From contig JBJMSU010000117.1 in NCBI GenBank assembly GCA_045801465.1, positions 1 to 22,403 of the forward strand: a stretch of DNA of 22,403 bases, written 5' to 3'. This document shows positions 1 to 6,614 of the stretch, one piece after another (the first letter of the stretch is position 1; every line of letters starts with the position of its first letter). This DNA comes from DATFWC01 sp045801465 (GTDB taxonomy: Bacteria > Pseudomonadota > Alphaproteobacteria > Rhizobiales > Xanthobacteraceae). The notes below the pieces were generated by a model. The model ran no database searches. It was not told the origin of the DNA and was given only the letters and a program-made list of their open reading frames with translations. Both the position numbers and the translations under genes were made by a program.

Positions 1-419
1 ATCCAGCCGGTGATGCTGACGTCGAAGGCCGGCGCGCGCAAAACCGCATGCGCCACGCTGGCGCTCTTGCCCGTCGCGGCGGCGAAGCCGGCCGCCATCG
101 CGGTGGTCGCCAAGAGGCAGGGAAACGCCAGCGGCCGACCGCGCGCCAAAAACGTTGCGAGGATCAGGAGGGCGAGCAGCGCAAGGGCAGCAACCAGCAC
201 CGGTTCGCGCTCGGCCGAGAAGTAGACGAGGATGCCGGCGCCGAACGCGATCGGCAGCCATGGCATGAGACGGCCCGGCGCGACCTCGGCCTTGGCCCAT
301 TCCTCGATGTGGGCAACGGCATCGCGCACGCTGCGCGGCACGCGCACCGGCCATAAGGATTCACGCCGGCGCCGCGCCGCATCGAAGGTTTCCGCCCGGC
401 CCCCTGCCCTGCCCGCCAT
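1..419 (-). CDS. comEC: ComEC/Rec2-family DNA-uptake channel protein, N-terminal part (cut by window edge)
   Basis: The minus-strand frame is open from an ATG at 419 to the window edge, giving 139 residues of the N-terminus. It has a basic cytoplasmic leader (about 1-50) with the phrase PGRLMPWLPIAFGAGI, then three hydrophobic segments (about 52-68, 73-92 and 98-116) and a charged stretch ending in SITGW. This is how alphaproteobacterial ComEC proteins begin: a DUF4131-type N-terminal domain ahead of the Competence multi-helix domain and a metallo-beta-lactamase-like domain, both of which would lie outside the window. ComEC is the inner-membrane channel for single-stranded DNA in transformation. 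An in-frame TGA lies 12 codons upstream, and 419 is the first ATG after it, with GAGG 7 bases before it. The family call is from memory of family sequences; the C-terminal domains cannot be checked here. Confidence 0.85.
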   Translation of the reverse strand, partial: MAGRAGGRAETFDAARRRRESLWPVRVPRSVRDAVAHIEEWAKAEVAPGRLMPWLPIAFGAGILVYFSAEREPVLVAALALLALLILATFLARGRPLAFPCLLATTAMAAGFAAATGKSASVAHAVLRAPAFDVSITGW

Positions 420-779
420 GTTCGGGCCTCGTCGCTCGGCGTCCAGTCTGGATCAGGGTACACGAACGAGCTGCCGGAAGCATGGGCGTCCGAAGCGACC
501 GTTCAAAAAATCTGAGGTGTGCGGCTGAATCCCCGGTGTACCTGGCGCGACCAAGTCCGAGCGCCTGTGAGCGAAACCATAGAAGTCGCGTCGGTACCGC
601 GGCACGCCGACGTTCGCTGGCAGTTCTGCATGCGAACTATGCGCGTATCGCCAACCCGCCTGAATATTCGACCGATCTCGCGCCCGCGGCTGTCGATTAC
701 GTCGTAATCGTCTGGCCCCAGGTGCCCGACTTACGGAACCGGGCATGCCGCCGGACGAGGTAGCCGCCAAAGGGCTCGC
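420..779. other. 360-bp stretch with no supportable gene
   Basis: Several frames are open here, but none has convincing protein character: they are Arg/Pro/Ser-rich and read like shadow frames. One short plus-strand frame from ATG 745 to a stop at 816 (starting MPPDEVAAKGLAYIF) looks more protein-like, but it is only 23 residues, has no clear ribosome binding site and overlaps the 3' end of the next minus-strand gene. I see no tRNA, terminator or repeat. The stretch holds the upstream region of comEC. Confidence 0.5.
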
Positions 780-1007
780 CTACATCTTCAACCATGAGGG
801 TGGCTGCGTGCTGTAGTATTCGCGCTCCGCCAGCTCGGCGGCCTGCTTGGGGCTGAAGCCCCGAACGTAGAACCTGGTCCACAGGCCGTCACGGGTGACC
901 ATCGCGGCCGGCGCGTGAAGCCTGTGTAGCGCCTTCACGGCAGCGGCCTTCCAGACCGGATAGGAGGGCTCTGCGTCGCGCGACGCGGTTCGGGACTGTC
1001 GAGGCAT
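780..1007 (-). CDS. Small conserved-type hypothetical protein, 75 aa
   Basis: The 75-residue protein starts MPRQSR at 1007. The open frame runs on upstream to 1127, but that extension has no protein character. The body is a basic, amphipathic sequence: PSYPVWKAAAVKALHRLH, then a Trp/Tyr-containing turn (LWTRFYVRG), then SPKQAAELAEREY and a PPSW tail. This resembles small hypothetical proteins of Bradyrhizobium and relatives, possibly a compact helical fold that could bind nucleic acid. No catalytic motif, signal peptide or membrane helix is visible. It lies between comEC and rlpA on the same strand but 170 bp from rlpA, so an operon is not evident. Function unknown; that it is a gene rests on amino-acid composition and a clean start. 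Confidence 0.6.
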   Translation of the reverse strand: MPRQSRTASRDAEPSYPVWKAAAVKALHRLHAPAAMVTRDGLWTRFYVRGFSPKQAAELAEREYYSTQPPSWLKM

Positions 1008-1177
1008 GCGAACGAAATTAGCGAATCCACGGGCGCCGCTGCAAGGCGGGGAGTCAACCTCTTGAGCATGGTCGATCTTAGTCGGTGTCGCCCCGCCGCC
1101 GCCCGTGGTTCGTGAGCAGCCCAGCAAGGTTGGTCCGTGACAGGGCCGTCGGCTTCTTTTGCTGGCATACGATTGCG

Positions 1178-1696
1178 CTAACCGCTGAGGCGTTCAGCGC
1201 GCACCTGGATGACGCCGCGGTTGCCGATCCCCAGAACCTTTGCTGCACCAAGAGACAGGTCAAGGACGCGGCTGCGAGCGGCCGGACCGCGGTCGGTGAT
1301 CGTGACTTCGACGCTCTTCTGAGTCTTGATATCGGTCACCCGAACACGGGTGCCGAATGGCAACGTTCGATGCGCCGCGGTCAACCCGTGGGCATTGAAC
1401 GACAGTCCGCTCGCGGTCTTACCGCCGCGATAGGAATAGAACGATGCCCTGCCGACAAAAAGCGGCTTGCGTGGCCTGGCATGGCTTGCCGTGGCGCCGG
1501 CGTGCCATTGCGGCGCACGCTGGACGCCGTTGGTCGAACTCGGCGCAGACGGCGGTGGCGGCGGACCTGGCTCGGCGTGAGCTTTGGGGACGGGCGACCA
1601 TCGCTCTTCGAATGTCTCCGCCGGAGCCCTATTCGATAGTGAGCAAACAAAAGCGGCGACAGCCCAAGCTGCCCCAATAGTACGCCACCGGCACAT
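1178..1696 (-). CDS. RlpA-like secreted protein, double-psi beta-barrel, no SPOR domain
   Basis: The 172-residue protein has a signal peptide at about 1-26 (basic start, hydrophobic core, cleavage near APA/E), a Pro-rich linker at about 40-75 and a DPBB domain at about 80-168. Typical RlpA signatures are present: GKTASGLSF, LTAAHRTLPFGTRVRV, and ITDRGP followed by RVLDLSLGAAKVLG. The His of TAAHRTLP (about 109) and the Asp of TDRGP (about 135) match the catalytic pair of RlpA lytic transglycosylases, which cut peptidoglycan strands lacking stem peptides. E. coli RlpA is about twice as long and carries a C-terminal SPOR domain for septal targeting. That domain is absent here, as in many alphaproteobacterial paralogues, so a septal role is not implied. 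No lipobox Cys follows the signal peptide, so a soluble periplasmic form is more likely than a lipoprotein. Confidence 0.88.
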   Translation of the reverse strand: MCRWRTIGAAWAVAAFVCSLSNRAPAETFEERWSPVPKAHAEPGPPPPPSAPSSTNGVQRAPQWHAGATASHARPRKPLFVGRASFYSYRGGKTASGLSFNAHGLTAAHRTLPFGTRVRVTDIKTQKSVEVTITDRGPAARSRVLDLSLGAAKVLGIGNRGVIQVRAERLSG

Positions 1697-1965
1697 ACAC
1701 TGCCCGCCCGATGCTGTGTCGCCGGTAAAACGCGTTAAGAATTAGATTGTTCCCGGCGGAAGGTGATCCATTGCCGGAATCAATCCCGGCAAGTGCAGCG
1801 CACGTCGATCCAGCCTAGTCACGAACTGCGCGCCGGGCCCCCGGCCCTGGTCTCGTCGCTCGGGTACGACGCAGGTCGGGCTACCATGATACATACGCTG
1901 GAAGCACCGGAGCTTTCCGCAATCGCCAATCGATAAACCAGCATCGCAGTGGGGTTCGACGAAAA

Positions 1966-2802
1966 CTACATAATAGCTTCGATTTTCTGCATCAATGTCT
2001 TGTATTCCGTATCGACCTGCCGAACCGGATTGAAGGCCGGCATTCCACGCGGGAGCGCTGCGAGTGCCGAAAAGAGCGATGGCTGCTTGCCGCGCATGCC
2101 GGCGATGACGGCTCGTGGACTGGGCGAGGTGGCGTCCAGGAACTTCGCGGTGTCGATCGGATGGCCCTTGTAGTCCGAGAGCCGCTTCTCTCCCTTTTCA
2201 GATCGGTAGATATTTTCGACAAGTACGGCGAGAAACTCTTCCTGATTGCCATAGCCTCCATTCACCGGCATCGGGTACCAGACTCCATCAACCATGCGCG
2301 ATGCATGGACGAGCTCGTGCAACAGGGTCTCGTCCGGAGCTCGATGTCGACTCGCCGTGAAGTAGATTTCGGCGCTGCTGCCGGTGCCGGTTCCCTTTGG
2401 CGCCGAGTGGCCGGAACAAAAAGGCTTGCCGGTGAAAGTAGCCCCACATCTGGGCACTCCCGCAGCCCATGTTGGGGCCGGCCCGTCCAGACTTGTCGTC
2501 AGCGCACCGAGCCCGACTTTCCACTTCTCCTTGGGGAGAAAGTCAAACGGACGGATCTTCACCACGTGGTCGGGCCTGGCTTTCAGCTCGGCCACGACTG
2601 CCCTGCCCGTGGCGCGCTTGCGGATCATATCGAGTTGCTCGGTGACGGTTCTCTCGTGGCGGCGCTGGAAGTCCGCGAACATGGCCTGGTTCCATTGAAC
2701 GCCCCGCGAGTTCGAAGGTTTATACAGGGCGAGCCAGTCCTGAAGGCTCGGGTAAGCAATAACGATGTTGGGTGCGGAGCCGTACTGGACCTCACTATCC
2801 AT
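1966..2802 (-). CDS. Stand-alone HExxH zinc metallopeptidase-like protein (M91/NleD-like), 278 aa
   Basis: An HELVH motif at 162-166 is preceded by DETLL and followed by a second conserved-looking block, GYGNQEEFLAVLVENIYRS (about 183-201), whose Glu could be the third zinc ligand, as in gluzincins and M91-type domains. The protein has no signal peptide, membrane helix or secretion motif and only two visible Cys (about 119 and 129). The motif layout recalls M91/NleD-type peptidase domains found in type III effectors and toxin tips, but I cannot verify family membership. The open frame extends to 3036, yet the first 78 codons look non-coding. ATG 2802 is preceded by GGGAGAGAGG and is preferred. 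It is divergent from the exported amidohydrolase at 3035, with 232 bp between them. Substrate unknown. Confidence 0.72.
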   Translation of the reverse strand: MDSEVQYGSAPNIVIAYPSLQDWLALYKPSNSRGVQWNQAMFADFQRRHERTVTEQLDMIRKRATGRAVVAELKARPDHVVKIRPFDFLPKEKWKVGLGALTTSLDGPAPTWAAGVPRCGATFTGKPFCSGHSAPKGTGTGSSAEIYFTASRHRAPDETLLHELVHASRMVDGVWYPMPVNGGYGNQEEFLAVLVENIYRSEKGEKRLSDYKGHPIDTAKFLDATSPSPRAVIAGMRGKQPSLFSALAALPRGMPAFNPVRQVDTEYKTLMQKIEAIM

Positions 2803-3034
2803 GCCTCTCTCCCATGCCACCGACGCAATCCGGCTGGTGTATGTCGTTGTGGCAGGCGGAAGGTTCACGGTCCGCGCTGACGGTATAAAGCCTCGCAGGC
2901 TTGGCTCCGCCTTCGCTCTATTCCTGCAGGGTCCGGGGCCCGACCATGGTGCGATGCAGCGTGCCGCTCGTGCGCGGGACACGCAGCGTGCGTCTGCGCT
3001 AAGCTCCGCCGCAGAACCAATCTGGGGAAACGTC

Positions 3035-4696
3035 ATGCGCGCACTCTACTTCTTCGTTTCGCTCGTGGCCGTGCTGGCCGGGTGGCCCGCCGCCGCCGGC
3101 GCGCAGACGGCGGAGAAGATTTTCGTCAACGGCAAGATCGTCACCGTCGATGACCGGTTCACGATCGCGCAGGCGCTCGCCGTTCGCGGCCAGCGCATCA
3201 TGGCGGTCGGCGAGAATGGCGAGATCGAAAAGCTCAGAGGCCCGGCGACCGAGATCATCGATCTCAACGGGCGCACGGTCATTCCCGGCCTGATCGACAA
3301 TCACTCCCATTGGATCCGGGCGGCCGAGCACAACGAGCTGCGCTTCGACGGCGTCACGTCGCGCCAGCAGGCGGTGAAGATGCTGGCCGAACGCGTCCGC
3401 GGCACCGCGCCGGGCGAATGGATCGTGGTCCTCGGCGGGTGGTCGGAAGAGCAGTTCACCGACGAGCCGCGCGGTTTTCCGCGCGACGAGCTCGACGCCA
3501 TTGCGCCGGCCAATCCGGTGGTGCTGCAGGCGGTCTATAACCACTCCTATCTCAACAGTGCCGCGCTCGGCGCCGCCAGAATCGACGCAGAAACGCCCGA
3601 CCCGCCGGGCGGCAAGATCGAGAAGGATGCGAGCGGCAAGCCGTCGGGCCTCGTCCGCGGCGCCGGCGGCGTCGCTTTCGTTGCCGCCAAGGTCCCGTTG
3701 AAGGACCAGGAAGCCTGGCTCGCCAACACCCGTCGGCTCGTTGCCTATCTCAATTCGCTGGGCATCACGGCGTGGTCGGACGCCGGCGGCCGCGGCATGA
3801 GCGCGAAGCACTATGAGCCGTACCGCCACCTTGCCGAGCGCGGCGAGCTCAATGCTCGCGTCTTCTGGCTGACCATCCGCCAGCCGGCGACGCCCGCGCA
3901 GGTCGACCAGGTGCTGGCGGAAATTGCGCGCGAGAAGCCGTTTCAGGGCAACGATTACTTCGATCAGATCGGCTGGGGCGAGTCGGTCTATGGGCCGGCC
4001 ACCACCAACACGATGCGGCCCGCCGCCGACATGCGGCCGGAGGACATGGAACAGGTCCGGCGGATCGCGCAAGGGCTAGCCGAGCGCGGTCTCTATCTCA
4101 ATGCGCATGTCGAGATGGAGCCGGCGATCGACGCCTACCTCGATCAGTACGAGGCGGTCAGCAAAGTCCACCCGATCAAGGGGCTGCGCTGGGCGTTCTC
4201 GCACGTCGATCAGGTCACCGAGGCGCAGCTCGAACGCATGAAGCGGCTTGGCATGTCGGCGCAGATCCACAGCCGCCCGTTGATCCAGGGCGCGCTGATG
4301 CACAAGGTCCATGGCGAGCGGGCGTGGGACATGCCGCCGTTCCGTCGCGTCCAGGACAGCGGCATTCACTGGGGCCTCGGCTCCGACGCCACCGCGGTGA
4401 CGACGTCCAATCCGTTCTACACGCTGAGCCTGGCGGTCACCGGCCGCATGGTAGGCGGCCATCACGTGAACCGGCAGAGCATCTCGCGCGAGGAGGCGCT
4501 GATCGCGCACACCCGCTCCAATGCCTTCTTCCTGTTCCAGGAAGGCAATCTCGGCTCGCTCGCTCCCGGCAAATACGCCGACTTGCTGGTGCTCGACCGC
4601 GACTACCTCACCGTGCCCGCCGACGAGATCAAGGATCTCAAACCCCTCCTGACCATGGTGGGCGGCAAAGCCGTGCATGACGTGCTGCCAAAATAA
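3035..4696 (+). CDS. Exported Amidohydro_3 (YtcJ/NfdA-like) metal-dependent hydrolase, 553 aa
   Basis: A signal peptide (1-23, cleavage near AGA/Q) precedes an amidohydrolase fold: an N-terminal beta-sandwich strand (KIFVNGKIVTVDD), then PGLIDNHSHW with metal-ligand candidates H90 and H92, NHSYLNSAAL (about 170), LNAHVE (H358), AFSHVDQ (H390), and GLGSDATAV with the catalytic-type Asp at about 451. The C-terminus closes the sandwich with LGSLAPGKYADLLVLD. Length and motif order fit the Amidohydro_3 family, which includes N-substituted formamide deformylase and many uncharacterised amidases. The substrate is not predictable from sequence. ATG 3035 has GGGGA 7 bases upstream; the frame is open back to 2765, but the signal peptide begins at 3035. 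No partner gene follows closely. The periplasmic location suggests hydrolysis before uptake. Confidence 0.88.
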   Translation: MRALYFFVSLVAVLAGWPAAAGAQTAEKIFVNGKIVTVDDRFTIAQALAVRGQRIMAVGENGEIEKLRGPATEIIDLNGRTVIPGLIDNHSHWIRAAEHNELRFDGVTSRQQAVKMLAERVRGTAPGEWIVVLGGWSEEQFTDEPRGFPRDELDAIAPANPVVLQAVYNHSYLNSAALGAARIDAETPDPPGGKIEKDASGKPSGLVRGAGGVAFVAAKVPLKDQEAWLANTRRLVAYLNSLGITAWSDAGGRGMSAKHYEPYRHLAERGELNARVFWLTIRQPATPAQVDQVLAEIAREKPFQGNDYFDQIGWGESVYGPATTNTMRPAADMRPEDMEQVRRIAQGLAERGLYLNAHVEMEPAIDAYLDQYEAVSKVHPIKGLRWAFSHVDQVTEAQLERMKRLGMSAQIHSRPLIQGALMHKVHGERAWDMPPFRRVQDSGIHWGLGSDATAVTTSNPFYTLSLAVTGRMVGGHHVNRQSISREEALIAHTRSNAFFLFQEGNLGSLAPGKYADLLVLDRDYLTVPADEIKDLKPLLTMVGGKAVHDVLPK

Positions 4697-4846
4697 GAGC
4701 TGTCGCGTTTGAGTTATGTGGCTCAGCCCGGGTGTCCGTCAGCCGCATATCCGGCCGTGGTCATGCAGCGGCTCGGCACAACTTAACGTTTTCTTTACCA
4801 TACCGTGGCATGCAGATGCTCCCGAAGCTTACGTTGGGTCATCACC

Positions 4847-5035
4847 ATGAAGCTCCATGCTCCCCATCTTTGGCTTTTCCTGATCGCGGCGCTGCTGGCG
4901 GTGCTGGGAATCGTGGAACACTTCTCGCTCGCAATCCCGGGCCTCTCGAGCGAGCATGCCATCTGGCTCGCCTTTCTCGGGTGGTTCCTCCTGGCAATAG
5001 GAACGGCGCTGCCGGCCCAAGGCCAGTCGACCTGA
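4847..5035 (+). CDS. Small two-helix membrane protein, 62 aa
   Basis: The 62-residue protein begins MKLHAPHLWLFLIAALLAVL, with one hydrophobic segment at about 7-29 and a second (IWLAFLGWFLLAIGTAL) at about 39-55. A short polar loop with Pro and Ser lies between them. The open frame reaches upstream to 4805, but the 14 extra residues are basic and unrelated, so ATG 4847 is chosen. Similar very small inner-membrane proteins with a KLHAP start occur in Bradyrhizobium and relatives; they have no known function. It lies 150 bp after the amidohydrolase on the same strand. No enzymatic residues are present. Confidence 0.7.
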   Translation: MKLHAPHLWLFLIAALLAVLGIVEHFSLAIPGLSSEHAIWLAFLGWFLLAIGTALPAQGQST

Positions 5036-5293
5036 TGCGGGTGCGCTCGCGCTCGGCCACGAGCGCGAGCCACTTCGTCTCCGGCAAAGACTTCTTGCCT
5101 CGGCGAGATCGGGGTGATGGGCGCTCAGCGCCCCATCCGTGTACCTCGCCGGGCTGCGCGTTCGATCGCCGGAACGAGGCGGCAAGGTCCGCGGGATCGC
5201 TCCGCGTCAGCCATGACGTCGGTCAGCGCATGGACGTCGACGGTGGTGCCGATGAAGGCGGCCGCTCTTCGCCATTCGCCGGCGCGCTGTCCG

Positions 5294-5719
5294 TCATCGG
5301 TGTGAGTCCCTCAGCGACCTGCCCGTAATCTCCCGGCGCAGCGCCGCGAGCTCGGCCTTGACCTGCTTGAGCTCCCGCAGCACCGGCGCCGTCTCCTCCT
5401 CGATGATGTCGCGTTCAGCCTCCAGCTCCGCCTTGGCGACCTTCTCGTGCTCCTCCTGCATGGCGCCGACGATGACGCCGATGAACAGATTGAGGATGGT
5501 GAAGGTCGTGCCGATGATGAACGGGATGAAGAACAGCCATGCGTAGGGATGCTTCTCCATGATCGGTTTGACGACGCCCTCCACCCAGCCTTCCAGAGTC
5601 ATGATGGTGAACAGCGTGAACAGCGAACGGCCGAGCGTGCCGAACAAGTCGGGGAACTCCTCGCCGTAAAGGTTCACCGCCATAACCGCGGCAACGTAGT
5701 AGACCAGCGTCCCGGCCCG
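5294..5719 (-). pseudogene. 5'-truncated voltage-gated-type ion channel (pore, S6 and coiled coil only)
   Basis: The frame encodes the back half of a NaChBac-like ion transport protein: the end of S5 (TLVYYVAAVMAVNLYG), the pore helix and filter TLFTIMTLEGW, the S6 helix (about AWLFFIPFIIGTTFTILNLFIGVIV) and a charged C-terminal coiled coil (VLRELKQVKAELAALRREI). S1-S4, including the voltage sensor, are missing. Channel-like sequence continues about 12 codons upstream of the first ATG (5683), and an in-frame TAG at 5744-5746 stops it, so the 5' end was lost by deletion or rearrangement rather than mis-called. Family members are about 260-290 residues; the ATG-initiated frame gives 129. The filter TLEGW differs from the NaChBac TLESW. 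A pore-only product from ATG 5683 would lack most of S5 and is unlikely to work. Confidence 0.75.
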
Positions 5720-6144
5720 ATAACCGCGATCTGCAAGGGTGAGCTAACGATTGCGACCCTTAGCTACCGAACTCGGCAGCACGGGGCGAGACCAAACGGC
5801 TGATGCGGTTGCGGCTGGATCTAACGCTGTTTTGCCGGATTCTTCGTGACGCCTCACAAAGACAGAGAGTGCCGGCGCTCTCATTCATGATGGGTCAGCC
5901 GGATCGGCTATCCCGGACCAAAGCGGGGCCGTCCGGGATGACGGAAAGGGCCTCGTCAAACCGGAATATCGCGTGTCAGCGCCCCTACCCCTTGACGCGG
6001 ATGTGACACCGCGGCGATGGTCAGGGCCGGGCCCCCTGCACTATGCTGTGCGCGGCCGGGCGGCCATTTGTCCAAACTCCCGTGTCGCGCCGCCGACCGG
6101 CAGCAGAAGTACCCCCCAAGGCGATGCGCGAGAGGAGCGCTTCA
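5720..6144. other. 425-bp stretch without an intact gene, holding a REP-like palindrome
   Basis: This lies between the truncated channel and iorA. Open frames here (for example 5803-6006 and the upstream extension of the iorB frame from 5973) have no protein character. The only structure I can support is the hairpin at 5910-5939. The 3' end carries the iorA ribosome binding site GAGAGGAG before ATG 6145. A TTGACG at 5992-5997 has no good -10 box at the right spacing. Confidence 0.5.
5910..5939. repeat. REP-like palindrome (9-bp stem)
   Basis: ATCCCGGAC (5910-5918) is the exact inverse complement of GTCCGGGAT (5931-5939), with a 12-base G-rich loop, followed by GACGG. Short palindromes ending in CGGGATGACGG are dispersed between genes in Bradyrhizobiaceae genomes. 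No second copy occurs in this window, so the repeat status is inferred. A terminator is less likely because there is no T-run and no gene ends nearby on either strand. Confidence 0.4.
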
Positions 6145-6603
6145 ATGGCAAAGCTCAACATCAATGGCCGCATGCTCGACGTGGAAGCGGAGGCGGATAC
6201 GCCGCTTCTGTGGGTGATCCGCGAGCAGGTCGGCCTCACCGGGACGAAGTACGGATGCGGCGTCGCGGCGTGCGGCGCCTGCACGGTGCACATGGACGGC
6301 GTCGCGGTGCGTTCGTGCTCGGTGCGCCTCGGCGACGTCAACGAGAGCGCCCGGATCGTCACCATCGAGGGCCTGTCGGAGGCAAGCTCGCATCCCGTGC
6401 AGAAGGCCTGGGCGGCGCTCGACGTGCCGCAGTGCGGCTATTGCCAGTCCGGCCAGATCATGGCGGCCGCGGCATTGCTGGCGAAGAATCCGCAGCCGGC
6501 CGACAACGACATCGACGAGGCGATGACCAACATCTGTCGCTGCGGGACCTATCAGCGCATTCGTGCGGCCGTGCACATGGCCGCCGGCATGTCGAGAAGC
6601 TGA
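6145..6603 (+). CDS. iorA: (2Fe-2S)-binding small subunit of a molybdenum hydroxylase, IorA-like
   Basis: The 152-residue protein has two [2Fe-2S] domains. The plant-ferredoxin-type N-terminal domain has C38, C43, C46 (GCGVAACGAC) and C58; the helical C-terminal domain has C97 and C100 (PQCGYCQSGQ) with C131 and C133 (NICRCGTY). This is the small subunit of xanthine-dehydrogenase-family enzymes and passes electrons from the Mo centre. Together with the Tat-exported large subunit directly downstream, it matches isoquinoline 1-oxidoreductase and related N-heterocycle or aldehyde oxidoreductases. It has no signal of its own, so it would be carried out by the large subunit. ATG 6145 has GAGAGGAG 7 bases upstream. 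The spacing to iorB is 11 bp, indicating one operon. The real substrate could be another aldehyde or N-heterocycle. Confidence 0.92.
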   Translation: MAKLNINGRMLDVEAEADTPLLWVIREQVGLTGTKYGCGVAACGACTVHMDGVAVRSCSVRLGDVNESARIVTIEGLSEASSHPVQKAWAALDVPQCGYCQSGQIMAAAALLAKNPQPADNDIDEAMTNICRCGTYQRIRAAVHMAAGMSRS

Positions 6604-6614
6604 GGGAGGCGCAC

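Noticed and set aside
745..816. Short plus-strand frame starting MPPDEVAAKGLAYIF
   Set aside because: Only 23 codons, no ribosome site, and it overlaps the end of the 75-aa gene; too little evidence.
2888..2902. Inverted repeat AAGCCT-CGC-AGGCTT in the gap between the metallopeptidase and amidohydrolase genes
   Set aside because: Arms of 6 bp only, no promoter elements placed around it; could be chance.
2999..4072. Long minus-strand frame antisense to the amidohydrolase
   Set aside because: Shadow of codon bias; no motif, and the plus strand carries all amidohydrolase ligands.
4783..4799. CtrA-like TTAA-N7-TTTACC, with other TTAACG sites near 1724-1739, 9772 and 13093
   Set aside because: None matches TTAA-N7-TTAA, and TTAACG is expected several times by chance in 22 kb on both strands.
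5114..5293. Possible small minus-strand coding fragment (VDVHALTDVMADAERS)
   Set aside because: No start codon after the upstream stop, no recognised family; may be decayed DNA but cannot be supported.
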